64,000 nt of DNA from Sipunculus nudus (GCA_026874595.1 CM049308.1:20191867-20255866), one strand, 5' to 3'; counted from the first letter of the stretch, positions 11,230-24,885 are shown. Notes: generated by a model not told the origin, from the sequence alone. Numbers and translations: made by a program.

Positions 11230-12870
11230 TGTTTTCTGAAATATATTGGGTTGGTCAAGTGGGAGATATATATCTCATATCTCCTAGTCTTTGACAGCAG
11301 GCCATACATGGCACGTGACTTAGAAGGGTTTGGATTATCTATAAACTTAATTTGACCGGATTCAGGGACCAAAATCAGCGTTCGAATTGTAGCTTTACCT
11401 CTGTATTGATACATGGTGCAGGCCAAAATTATTGAAGCGATTTCACCTCATATCCCAAATTCTGTATCAGTGTCACGTGACTTGGATTAGTTTGAATTAT
11501 CTTTATAAAATATTTGCATTCCAACTATATGCAAACAAATTTGCAATGGTTCCTAACCGAGTTTAAGGGCCCAAAGCAGGGCTCAAAATGTAGTTATACC
11601 TGTTATTAAATACAATGTGTTGGCAAAGTGGAGGGTTTGTGTCTCTCAGGGCCCATTACAAATTTGTTTCCGAATAGATGGAACGCTGCCCACTGGACCT
11701 GCATCTCTTACTGTCACAGACTCTGAGATAAGTGGTAAAAAACATCAAATTGACCAACATGATGTATTAAGATACAGGTATAGCCCCGTTTCGTACCATG
11801 ATTTCGGCCCCTGCTCCGGTCAGGGTTCGATACAAATTTGCTTTCAAAAAAAAAATAGAACCCCGCCCAGGCAGGTGACATGCATTTCCTACTGCCACAG
11901 ACTCTGAGATTAGAGATAAAAACCACCAAGTTGGCCAACATAATGAATTAAGATAGAGGTATCGCCCTATTTCGGTCCATGGTTTGGACCCTGAACCCAG
12001 TTAGGGCCAATTGAAAATTTGTTTTTAAAATATAGATTCACCCCGCCCAGTCAGTGGACCCTAATCTCTTACTGTCAAAGAATCTGAAATTTAAGGTAAA
12101 ATCCCTCAAGTTGACCCACATTATTAATTAAGATACAGGTATAGACCCATTTCGAACCCTGATTTTGGCCCCTGATCCCAGTCAGGGCCCATTGCAAATT
12201 TGCTCGCAGATAGTTTGAATCCAGTCCAGTCACGGGGTTTACATCTTATACTGTCACAGTCTCTGAGAATAAAGATTAAAACCCTCAAGATGGCCAACAT
12301 AATAGTTGCATACATCTGACTGAATAGGGTTCAAATTATCTACAACTAAATTTGCAATGGTTCCTGACCAAGTTCAGCGGCCCAGATCAGGGCTCAAAGT
12401 GTACTTCTATATTAATACATATTGTTTCCGAATAGATGACATCTCGCCCAGCGGACCTGCATCTCCTACTGTCACAGACTCTGAGATTAGAGGTAAAATA
12501 TCCTAAAGTTGAACAACATAATTAAGTAAGATAGAGGTATAACCCTATTTCGTACCCTGTTTTGGGCCCCTGGACCCGGTCAGGGCCCATTGCAACTTTG
12601 TCTACTGAATAGGTGGAAACTTCCCAGTCAAGTGAAATGCATACAGCGTGCTGTCCACTTGACCAAGACATTGTATTGCAGTTAGCTGCATTTTGAACTC
12701 TGGTGTGAGTTCCTGAACCCGGTCAGAGACCCATGCAAATAATACTAGTATTTATAGATCATTAAAACCATCCAAGTCACGTGACATACATGGCTTACTG
12801 TCACAGACTCTGAGTTTAGTGATAGAGACCCTCGACAAGCTCTAATTCGAACCTTAATTGGTTCAACATA
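11230..12870. repeat. Satellite-like array of ~180-bp monomers
   Basis: The block CTTACTGTCACAGACTCTGAG recurs in forms near 11716, 11898, 12078, 12258, 12472 and 12801, most intervals being 180 bp and one nearly double. Each monomer also has a CAGGTATA(G/A)CCC(C/T)(A/G)TTTCG block and a GGTCAGGGCCCATTGCAAATTTG block. The first part (11230-11600) is a diverged version. Confidence 0.85.
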
Positions 12871-13995
12871 TTGCCAGACAGTGCTGGGTTTTAAGTTAAG
12901 AAAAGTACAATAAAGGGATAATAAAAGTGCGGCCTAAAAATTTTAATGTTTTCGATATAATTAATAATATATTTAAATAGATAATTAATTTCCATTTTAA
13001 TCAAATCATTCAATTAGCTATATACCTAAATTTCACAAACAGTAATTCAGAGTCGCTTCTTAAATATGTCCACTATTTAGTGCAAATATCATCCACAAGC
13101 TTGATTTATTTTTTTATATAAAATAAAATAAAATATAATATATGTTAATAAAATAAAATAAAATATATGTTATGAGAACCCTGACACCAAATTTGCAAAA
13201 TTCCCCCTCCCCAGCTGGAAAACTATTGACAATAGTAAAGGCCTATCATCACGCACAGAATGCTTCTGATCTTGAAATCCCCCCCCCCCGTATACACACA
13301 CAATAATCTCATTTATCTTCATTAATTGTCTGTGAATTTATAACAGTTAAAAAACCTAATGTGTGCTCCCTTGAGTCCTGATGATCTTTCGGTGACCTCC
13401 GGATTTAATTCCCTCCGGATTGCTTGAGTCCGGAAAGCTCGAGTCTGGTCGTTTGAAGCTGGTTTATGCTAGTTATTCTATTAGCCGCCAGGTGGCAGTA
13501 CTTATCTTAAGTGTTGCGATTCAGTGCATGAGGGCAGCATTTAATTGATCTTTCAATGCAGTCTACTGGAGTGTTCCCGTTAGCTTTCTCTGACAATATC
13601 TGACAGTCCCTGAGACCCATATTAATACCTTGGGATGACATGGCAAAATTATCAAGAGAACAAGGGAGCACCAGCCCAGCCCCTGCCCAAAAGTCTATAA
13701 TGTAAAACTTCTTAACACGGTACTTTTCATTTCACCTTTCATGAACAAACGCACTTTCGGTCAGTATCATGCACACGAAACACTTGGAAACATAATGAAC
13801 AGTAGAAACAATAACACCCATGTAATGTGTTACCAATAGTTTAATATTAAGACTTGAGTTCATCTTTAAACACATCATTCAATCATGAAGAATGACACAT
13901 CAGCTGACCATTGATAGGCATATTTATTACCTTATGTTTATGTAGTATGTCTGGAAATACATTACAATATGAACAACTCACATTAGATAACCTTT
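12871..13995. other. 3' flank of the protease gene, no gene recognised
   Basis: AT-rich sequence with AAATAAAATAAAAT-type simple repeats (13110-13165), a C9 run near 13280 and a short cluster of TCCGG words around 13390-13440. No coding region is supported. Confidence 0.5.
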
Positions 13996-14001
13996 TTTAT
14001 T
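13996..14001 (-). terminator. Poly(A) signal of the serine protease gene
   Basis: The minus strand reads AATAAA about 105 bp after the TAA stop codon. A second AATAAA lies near 13922-13927, so alternative 3' ends are possible. Confidence 0.5.
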
Positions 14002-14105
14002 AATAATAATTTGAACATGGTGCATAAAGATCGTATCAGTATCTAGTATTCTAAAAGCAAATTAAATCAGGAATTCTAAATTGATATGTTTAAGATTGTT
14101 TACAT

Positions 14106-14447
14106 TTATAGAGGATATGTCAGAATGTTCCTTCCTGTCACGGCCAAGGTGCATGCCAGGGTTAAGACCAACAACGAAAAAGAGTTGACAATGAGCATCA
14201 CAGAGGAAGACTGGTATTCACTAGTCCAAGGACTACACTCGCCATCGTTGTCCAAATCCACAACTCTGACTTCATAGTTCGTTTGTTCCTGGATCCACTC
14301 AATATAGTTGCTCGTCCGGACGAAGACATCTGGTTCATCGACTGTGCATGTGTCGTTTTCACTTCCCGGTCCCCATGAATTCACACCAGAAACAACCCAA
14401 GGCTCTTCACTGCACCGTTTACATTGGAGCGGCCCGCCGCTGTCTCC
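14106..14447 (-). CDS. Serine protease exon 6 (Ser195 region and C-terminal anchor)
   Basis: The exon starts after TTTATTTCAG in phase 0 with GDSGGPLQC, which carries the nucleophile Ser215. NSWGPGS (235-241) corresponds to chymotrypsin 213-218, and EPDVF (250-254) places Asp at position 226 where Gly is usual. NDT (243-245) is a possible N-glycosylation site. Beyond IEWIQ (261-265), where the catalytic domain normally ends, there are 60 extra residues including DLDNDGE and the hydrophobic segment [20 protein letters not shown]. The stop is TAA at 14106-14108. Confidence 0.92.
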   Translation of the reverse strand, partial: GDSGGPLQCKRCSEEPWVVSGVNSWGPGSENDTCTVDEPDVFVRTSNYIEWIQEQTNYEVRVVDLDNDGECSPWTSEYQSSSVMLIVNSFSLLVLTLACTLAVTGRNILTYPL

Positions 14448-17400
14448 CTGAAATAAAGACAGAGGGAGTATAATCGCACAATTAATCAAGTTCTGATTTG
14501 CTGATCTGTTTAATCATTTGATTGAGTTGAAAGCTAGATATTGTAGCTTTGAAAAATATTATATGAATAACTAGAAAAAAAACCACGGGCAAAGTATTCT
14601 TTGCAAGGTGTGCGTCACCGTACAAGCACAGGAAATATATCGCAGGCCCAAAAGCATGTGTCACTGTTCACTAACTCCAGGTATGAAATGAAGGTCAGGG
14701 TCCGGGGCCCAGAATACAGGCGTCCCCTTAAACCATTTAATGTACTCTAGCCTTAGACCGGAATTAAAAACTTGCCTACATAGAAAAGGAATTCTTAAAA
14801 ATAAGAATATTGTGGTTATGTAGATTACCTTTAAATGTAAAATATAATAATTTTTATTTGGTGTTACTTCAGTCCTTAAAATATTTAAACAGATCTTTCA
14901 GTAACCTGAGGAGACATGCTAAAACACTAACCAACCACAAGACACAAGAACATTTTAGCACTTGGCTTCACAAAGAGAAGCATGGGCTGAAGAATCCAAA
15001 TGTAACATTAATTAAGTTAACGTTATATAAACGTTTGTAATATGATGTGTATTTTCCCATGCCATATTAGTTCATTTTGGCTATAAAGCTCTCGGGCACA
15101 CGGACTTATGTACTTCACTTGACCTGCACTTCTTCTTGATGTGCGTGTGAAAAATCACATAAAAAAAGAACAAAAGGAAAAAAATGTGAAGGAAGGAGCG
15201 CAGAACAAAACACGAGTTGAAAGCTTGAAACATCTTGATCCGTTGCACTGCGGCTACCAGGAAGCGTGCGTTTTTGTGTGCATGTCTTGCGCCACTGATC
15301 TCACCCGATGCAAGTTTATTTCCACTTTAATACAGGAGGATGCAAACGATTTTAATACGAAAAACAAATAGCAAATATGTTTAAAAGTAAACACTATACC
15401 TAGTGTATATTAAGTATACCTAGTATGTCAAAAGATCCCTTTAAGATAAATATGTATGACAAAGCTATAGCGAAAAGCGGGCTCTCAGAAAGCTTAAAAT
15501 ATGTTGAACCTACAGTGAAGTATGACAAAGCTTTAGCGAAAAGCGGGTTCTCAGAAAGCTTAAAATATGTTGAACCTACAGTGAAAAGCAAAAGAAACAG
15601 GAAAAGGAAAATAATATGGTTCAATCCCCCCTACAGCCGTCATGTAAAAACCAACATTGGCAGACAATTCATGAAACTAGTTGACAAACACTTCCCTAAA
15701 CATCACAGGTACCACAGGTTATTCAACAGGAACAATTTGAAAATCAGCTATAGATGTCTACCCAACATGTCTAACCTGATCAGCAAACATAATATGAAGG
15801 TTTTAAATACTGACAATGCTGTGAATGTACCTCAAAAACAATGTAACTGCCGTAAAAAAGACGAATGTCCTATGAATGGTCAGTGTCAGCTGAAATGCAT
15901 TGTCTATAAGGCAACAGTAAATACAGACAATGACGAGAAACACTAGGGTGTACTGAAGGTGATTTCAAGACAAGATACAATAACCACAAGCAATCCTTTC
16001 GTAACAGATCCCACGCTAAAAATACTGAACTGTCTAAACTCATTTGGTCACTAAAAGACAACAATATCAATTACAAGCTCTCCTCGGAAATATCTGCCAA
16101 GGCAGCACCTTACTCCTGTGGGACAAGGAAGTGTTATCTCTGCTTGTCTGAAAAGCTACTTATAGCAACGGCCCCACCTGTATCATTGTTGAACTCAAGA
16201 GCTGAAATTCTCTCTAAGTGCCGCCACCAAAACAAATTCACTCTGAAATGTCTTAAAATCTAGCATTCGTACTAATTTCTACGTGCCCGCTCATCCCCCT
16301 CCCCCCCCCCCCCCCCCCCCCAACGAGGATCCGCTGGTTAGACTCATCTGTTCAGGTGGGTGCTCTCCCACTGCTGGCTCGTGGAGTCCATTGGGTGACA
16401 GGAAAGTTCTACTTTATCCTGGTCTAAGGGGCTTTACGACCTTCAGCTGGGAGACCTGCACCACTTGGTATGAGTTTAGTACATTTGCCTTTAATATTCC
16501 TTTATATATTGTATATTTGCCTTTCGAATTGTATACAGTAGAACGCCTGCTAACGGCCACGCCTCAATAACGGTCAATACGTCTATAACGGTCAGATTTT
16601 CCGGTCCCGAATTTTCGACCGTTATATTTCATAATCATTTTGTTGTCTATTACGGTCACTCCTCAATTCCGTATTACGGCCAGGTCTCTCGGTCCCGCAG
16701 GACGGGAAACGCCTCAATTACGGTCAGGGGCAGTGACTCCGTGACACGGGCTCAACAAATCGAGCGGCCACTTCTGTCCTCAATATCATTACACAAGCGT
16801 CCGCACTCACAGATTCCTGTCTGTTAATAAGTGCCTCAATAAAGGTAACCACTCGACCGTGACTGAGTTGTTTGAAACGTAGCCAGCGTCGTACTACCCC
16901 ACTCAGCCTCATTAGTATGCACAATAGTAAGGCATATGTTCCAACATGCGTGTACGTTTGGGAATCAGTCGTGCGAGCCGGATCTTAATCATAGTGTTTG
17001 TCATTTAATTAACGAATGACAACCATCGGGTCCCGAAGATTATGTCATCAGAAAAAAACGTTGGGCTAACTGTGCATCTTTAAACTTTCTTTAATATCCT
17101 TGTTAACACGTACATCAAACGAAAACAGTGCGGCAAACATCGCAAATTTACTCATACATGAATAATTATGAATGCAAAATAATTATTGTTACATGTATAA
17201 AATGTTACGCATTCTCTGTCCCAATCACCAAGAAAAGACATGAACTTGCTCTCAAAGAAAAGGTAGATCTGATCAGGAAGAGTGACGGGAAAAGCAGCCG
17301 ACAGCTAGCAGAAATATTTTATTTTTTTATTGATAACAGTAGTTATACTAATACTGTGTATAAACGTTTATTTTGTTGAACGTAAAAAAGATTTGAACTT

Positions 17401-17941
17401 GGTTTCGTGTTACATTTTAATCCCCCTATCCTGGTCAAGTCCTGTATAACGGCCACTCCTGTATTGAGGCCACTTTCTTCTAGTCCCGATGGTGACCGTA
17501 ATACAGGCGTTCTGCTGTATTTTCATAGTATATGTGTATTGTATATTTATTTCATATGAGTATACTACTAAAATGTTACTGTACCCAGGACCCTATTAAA
17601 TATTGAATATCAGCTTACTTGCTTATGAGCTTCCTGGTAAAATATCTTTGTATTAATTATAAACGTTAAAACCACAATAAACCTCTGTGCCCTGTTATGT
17701 TCCAGTATCGCACGTGTACCCCGCCCAATCCTATTGTGCCCCCGAGGACAATAGGATCAGTGTCAGTCATTAAGTGCCCCCCCCCCCCCCCCATACGCAC
17801 AAAGCATAACCTCGTAATCTCGTAAAGTCTCGGCTTTTCAAACCAGGCCGTTAGCTTCATTCTAACAACATTCACCTGATGATCGGGTCGCATCCCGTGA
17901 AACAGACTGTAGTGAATTTACAGTGTTGTTTTTCTCCAGAG

Positions 17942-18003
<62 letters not shown>

Positions 18004-21000
18004 GTCGGGTTGTGATAAATTTATTATTTAAGAATTTTAAAACCTTAATAGTACAAAAAATGTTATTTTCTCTTTTTTTTTTGTTCGTTTACTCAAATTT
18101 TCAACTGTTTCCCACGAATCGTATAGTCAGCTCCTGAAATTTGTTCATCCCCTAATTTTCATTTGTTTTCTGTTTAGGAGGCTTAAACAACAGCATGCAT
18201 CCATAAAAGCATATTGTAATCCAGCTTCAACGGATTTATCTGCCATGAACTAAATAGTAAAAATATAGTACTTGATTTCCTTACCTGGCAGGTAACCGAT
18301 TTGGCATCATATACACAAATACTGGAGCTATGGATCACACCAGTCTCAATGAGCTTGACCTGACACTCTAAGTTGCTGATGACGGGGAGGGGAGCTTCCT
18401 GGAGAACGGATGGAGAGTCCCCCGTTGTTCCATCTGTAGGGTTCAGAATAAATAATCTGTAATTTGTAATTAACAGTGGTCTATTTGAGTATCGTACATT
18501 ATAGACAAATCTTCCTTCGATCCCCCCTTGAATTTGCATGGAATATTACAAAACAACCAGTTTGGACCCCCAATGCATTAGTTGTTTTCAATGAAGCTGT
18601 CATTCCTAGCATTTCGCGATCATATAATGTGCTTACATGGACAAATCCGGGTGATAAAAAGGGATGCAAGCCCCTTCAAACCTTTTAACCCCTATAAGTT
18701 TATAACTCCCTGAAAGTTTCCCGTTTAAAATAAATTTATTCAGTTATATTATAAAATAATACATATGTTACCTGTTGATATATATAAGTCGACTTTTAAT
18801 AAACATTTTCTTTTTCAGTATATATGATTAGCCATATTCTTGAAGAAAATCCTGGATCAGGACGCTGCGCTTACCTGTTAGCCATATTTTATATAAGAAA
18901 TCCGAGAACAGGACCTTGCGTTTACCTGTATAACCCCAGCCAGTTGCAACACAGTCAGTCCCAACGAAGTTGTCGGTTGTCTTGGGAAGTAAAGCTGGTT
19001 GAATGTTAGCGGTAAAACTGACGGGAACTTCAAGTTTGACAACTGCAATATCATTGCTGTATATCCTATTATCGTAACCTGGATGCTGCGAAAAGAAATA
19101 TTCATCAGTTACATCAAGCGACATCTCTTACTGCTGACACAGACTGAATTAACCGTGGTAATATATTAAAAAAATGCCAAGTTTCTAATGTTCATTCTGT
19201 TCATGTTACGCATAACAAGCGTGTGATCAAGAAATAAAACAAAAGCTTGTTAATCACATAGTCAATACTCTCTTAACACAGCGCTTAATTTACCTATAGG
19301 CCTACTACCTATATCGTAAGCGCTGTTTGTTTTGACCTCGTATCCTGAGTCGCTTCACCAGAAGGGAGCACTGTATTTTGGTCCGATCAGATGAGACTCA
19401 GTGCTGGAAGACACGACCTCTATGATTTGCTGAAACGGTCATATGATTAATAAATAGCAAATATAAATCTTGTTAAGGGGTTGACGAGGCCATGATTATA
19501 ATAGCTAGACAACAAACTGATTTCATAAATATTCTGGTCCTCTTGACTGCGTGTAAACAATGCCCGATATGCAACACGCAACTGTTGCGACAAGGAATCT
19601 ACACAATTTTCAGGACGTGTTGCCAACAAAACGGTTAACCAGCCAAGCGAGGGATACACGGAGGCAATGTTGTTACATTTTGTTTTGAGTGACAGTTCAT
19701 CGCCCTGGCAACCGTTTTAATAGGCCACAGGCTCTGAGAGAATGGCCCGACACGTGGTTTGCACAAGTCCTTGTGCACATAAGATGCCCGGCCAGTGAGC
19801 TGTAATTCAAACGAAATGTAACTACATCGGCTCCGTGCTCACCTCGCTGGCATGTTTCCGTTTTGCTGGCAATGGATACTTAGCTACGCTAACATAGTCG
19901 TAATGTCATAATCGAATCGTTCGGCGATGCGAGAACGCAGAGGGAACAATTAAAATTCGACTATTTTTTTTTATTAAGAGTAACCATAAAATGTTCATCA
20001 AGCGGCGCTTGAGGCGCAGCTAGGGAGGAGCCATGATACCTGATAGCCATGATAGTCACATCATACGCACAATGTTTTTTCAGCAGACAACGACCCACCA
20101 CCTGGTGTCTAAGTGTATCATAAACGGTCAAACCAGGCAGCGTGAAAATCAGTAGCTTCTTTAGAAGCGCAAGATTTCCGCTGCCTCGGGAGCGTACATA
20201 GTCAATAGTTGCAGCTATTTCTTAGATATCAAGTGACAACCATAAGTTATTTATGCAGTCAAATTAAATCCTAAAATAAAAAATTCCAAAACAGAAAGTT
20301 GAAAATAATTAAACTCAATTTCAATTGATTTCATTTCACATCAGAATTTCTTACCCATCATATTGATGCTAGAGTATTTATCTTTAAAGTATTATTGACT
20401 TTATTATAGAAAAGTGGAAAATATTTATGGCTTACGAAAATAAAATCAAAATAGCTTTCACCACCGTCAACTAAAATTAACAAGGTTTACATTTTTTCAA
20501 ATTTTCAAATTTTGCTATCGATCAGTCACCATTTTTTAAATAATTTATTTGAATTTACACTCTTTTTATTACCATTTCTCTAAAGAATAATTAACTATGA
20601 CTCAAGATAATAATATCTTATCTTGGTAAACAGAGGAAAAGATCCCGTTGCCTCACAGAAAGGTCAACACAGGCTGTTATAGTTTAACTCAAAACGGATG
20701 TGAATAAAACTGATTTTGGTGCATTTTCTTTACAAATATGGCAGAACTTCCTTACTGGTATGGCGTATACCGAATGAGGAAAACCATTTCTGAAAAAAAG
20801 GCTGTCAATGTAGTCTAAATAAACGGGATGATAGGTGGTGTCACCTGTCTGGTCTACGACAATGAACGCTGCACGAAAATAATTGTAGGTAGCGTCATCA
20901 GGCTTGGGTATGGGAGTTATTAAGATCTATGGACATAAAAAAATTTCTAGTGGATTCAAAACTCATGGATTTATTCTACAGATAGGAGATTATAGGTGGC

Positions 21001-24000
21001 GCAACCTGTCATGTGTTCGACAAAGCTTTCCAAGATGGTTGGATATGCTAAATTTCAGGCCGATACATTGAACCACTCCTGAGTTATGTGCTATTCACTA
21101 GAAAGAATGAAACAGATGGACACTACAGAAAAAAAAGATGATTTTTGTTAGGCATGAGATTACATGTTACCCAATATTGATACAGGGATTCAGAGAGATC
21201 GATCAACGTGTCTCAGAGGAATTTCTCGTAGACAAACGCGGCGGATACATTAAACGAGACCTGTCCTAACAATTCCGAATAAAACAATATCAATTGCACT
21301 GATTGCCATGATTCCATCCATAAATATCGATCATGGAGTGTCTCATCATTTCCTTAAGACTGGAAGTTTTTCTAATTTTTACGCATTTGTTCTCTATTTT
21401 TGAGACCTTCAGATAAAGTAGTCCGTCCGTTAACAGTGCACAAATTGTAAACTTTAGTCCTATATATATTGTGTGAACTACAGGCCGGAAACATGATTTT
21501 GAAACCCTGTTAATCAGTCGGAGCACAAATTGTATCCACTAGATCTAGAATCTTCTTCTGTTACACCCATGGAGGTCCATAAATTATTGTCTTGAAAAAT
21601 TGAAATTATGTCACTGTGACCTATATCCTCAGAGGTAAGGGGCTCGAAAATACCTCCATAATAATTAAAAATGTAATAAAAAGCTCCAGTATCTGAATAA
21701 CTAATGCATTGATTTCAATTATTCTTTTCATGCATATTGCTTATGGAATGTGTCATCATTTCCTAAAGACTGGTGACACTTTGTTCGTATCCTCTATCCG
21801 TCTGTCTGTTAATCGGTTGACGGGGACCACTAAGAGTGTCAAGTTAAAACTTGAAAGTCAACTGAGCTAAAAATAAACATTAGAAGGGGTACCTCTATCC
21901 CAAAAATACAACCACCTGTGCCGTATTCAAAATGCAACCAAGTATCAACGCAAAGCTTTGCCGATTTTTGCTGCATTTAAATGGATAAACATACTCACAA
22001 TAGACCACCATCGGATTTTTCTGGTATCACCAGCATCGTTTGTAAGGTCCAGGCTACCTAGTACCACCTCCATGTATGAACTGAAACATCAAAGACACGG
22101 GTGTAACTGATGGTAAATCCTATATGGACCGGTAATCTAATAATTGCTTGGTGAACTAGAGCCTCCATAAATCCACCAGAATCCTGATAAAAGTAAGTTC
22201 CCTCTTTTTCTATGTGCTCAGTGTCACGTTGCCCCTCCGGTTTACTGGTGAGCTCTATCTAAATCACCCCCTTATCGTTATTGGTTTTTAAAATCCACAA
22301 CTATTCCGACCTACATGTATATTTTCGAAGCGGCTATCGCAGCGCCATCTGTCGGCAACTATGGCCACGTATTCAGGCAGATAGCAGTTTGTTACTCTGA
22401 ATCAAAGCCATAGGCCCTCCACGTGGTTCGTAGAGCATCAACAGTCACAATGAGATTCTTTTAATATATATGTGGTAAGTAGGGTATTAGATAAACTAAT
22501 CTGTTTGTCCATGTTTTGCCTATTAATTCACAATATATCTTTACATATTCTATTCCTGTGTTACCTGTAAACCTGTCACGGATGTGTTTTTGTAATATCT
22601 ATAAATATTAATAGCTCAGCCAGTCTTCATTATATTGAAGGGCCCTCTAACAGATTAAGAATTAATGAAACTAAAGGAGTCTTCAAAATTGGACGCGTAG
22701 GATAAGATAGCAAGTATAAATTGCTCGAATCAGAGCCGTTTTTACAGATTCATTTAAAAAACAAGAACACCGAGAGCGTACATAAAACGCCCATCGAATA
22801 TCTTATGATCTATGACCCTGATGAGTTAGCACAGAGTCTGCAGACAATTGAAGCGTGACCTGCGGGACATGCTCCAACGGTTAAACTTTACTCTGAATAC
22901 TCTGAAACCCATCAGATTCCTAGTTATCACAGCAATACCAGGAAGTTTGGTGACCTAAATATATATGTATTTTAACCAGTAATGAATTTATGCAAGAGAT
23001 CATATGGGTTAATATTTTAATTGCGATTCACCAGAATTCATCATATTTCAGGTAAATTATCGCGACAACACCATTAAGAAGCCTGGTGATGCGTAGCTTT
23101 TAACTAAAATCAAATCAGGCGAGATAATCTAATGGCAAGTTGTTGTAGTGAGTTTCGTTAAAGTCCCGGCAGAGTTAAAACAAAAGTCATAGTTTATATT
23201 TAGCATAATTTATGTACTTAGGCAACCAATCAAATCACTGAAGAACGGCTTAGTGAATGCATGTATTCCTATAGATATGCGAGTCAAAATATATATAAAT
23301 ATTTATTTATATATATATATATATACATAAATACATATATATATACATATAGAAAGAGATAGTTTCATTGTTTGAATGAGGGCTGCGACCTCTTATTTAA
23401 TTGCAATCTATTCTCATTCAAACTCAAGAGGAATATCTTATAACACAAATTTTTTAAATAAACAAATATATACCTTTATCACGAAGCTGTCAAATTAAAA
23501 GCAAAACTAACAGAAATACAGGCGATCTTCATACATATAGTAAGAAATTATATATAAATCCCGCCCTCGTTAGATGAAACCTTATATATTCAGTACATTA
23601 ACCTACTTGGGTTCGCAATGAGCAGCTGTCAGGACAAAGTTCTCTGATAACAAAACACCACCGCACACATGAAATCCACCATAATGCAGAGAGACCATCC
23701 ACGGCCACCGCCCTGGTGAAGCATCCTCACCATTCACGATGAATGGGACATTGTGAAGTTCACTGGAGTTGTCCGTCATCCCGTCTGCAGAATGATATAG
23801 AGAAATCGTGGGTTATAAAAAAACAAGAACATGAAAATGTTTGTGTTCGTGTGTTTTGCAATTTTGCAATATTGTCGACACTGGCAATAGTAGGTACCGT
23901 TTAACCGGCATGGTTGCAAGCGCTACGTACAGTACAGTGCGAGTTTGCCCTTCTGATCGTTGAACATAGCAGTCCAAATATGTTTGTGTACAAAGTCACT

Positions 24001-24748
24001 GTGTACCTTGAAGACAGCAAATTGCCCTGCATATTATCTTTAATACTGATGTTAAGACTCCATTCGAACCAATATTACAGATGATTTACCATTAGGTCCG
24101 AAAGTATTGGCACTTACTATATGAAGAAAATGAGAAATTGAACAGTATAACGGATAGTAGATACATACAGACTGTTAGGGGTCTTATAACAAATGAATCG
24201 TCTCGGAGAATTTTTATAATAGTTTCATAGGAGTAGATCATGTTATTTTTTCTATAGAGTCCCATTTTCAGGAATTATCTTGTGATTTTTGACCATGTTA
24301 AGTATGTACAGAGTTTGCAGGCATTTACAGCACGACATTTTTAGGTTCACTGGAGTTGTCGGTCTGCCCGTCTACAGAATAATATAAAGAAATCGTGAAT
24401 AATAAAAAAAACATAAACATGAACATGTTTGTGTTGATGTGTTTGGCGGTTTTGCAATATTGTCGGCACTAGCCACAGTAGGTACCGTTTAACCAGCATG
24501 GTACGTACAGTTATTTTTTCTAGAGTCCCATTTTCAGGAATTATCGCAAGACCAGTTACTGAGTACCATGGTCGAAGAAGCAATTTGTTGCATACTAATT
24601 ATGGCTCAATATTAATGTGTACCATCAGTGAAGTTAATTAATCTTCACGGGTTGGGGTGGGGTCATTAGGAGAACAAGGTTAAGCATCTAAATAAACCAA
24701 CAAGTATCGAAATATCTTTTTTCTTCATGCAGTTATAGTATATATATA

Positions 24749-24794
<46 letters not shown>

Positions 24795-24826
24795 CATAGG
24801 TAAAGATAAATATATTATATATATAC

Positions 24827-24885
<59 letters not shown>

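Larger units (their letters stand above)
14448..18284 (-). other. Protease intron 5, loaded with transposon relics
   Basis: This 3.8-kb intron separates the exon ending TCQ from the exon beginning GDSGG. It holds a broken Penelope-like fragment (15425-16263), a C-run (about 16293-16320), a pogo/Tigger element (16536-17517), a C15+ run near 17777 and a (TA)n tract. No protease coding sequence lies in it. Confidence 0.85.

Noticed and set aside
11617-11941. Open frames in the 180-bp array
   Set aside because: They follow the satellite period on both strands and show no protein motif.
18476-19009. Plus-strand open frames opposite protease exons 4-5
   Set aside because: They are shadows of the minus-strand exons, whose motifs, phases and splice sites are all consistent.
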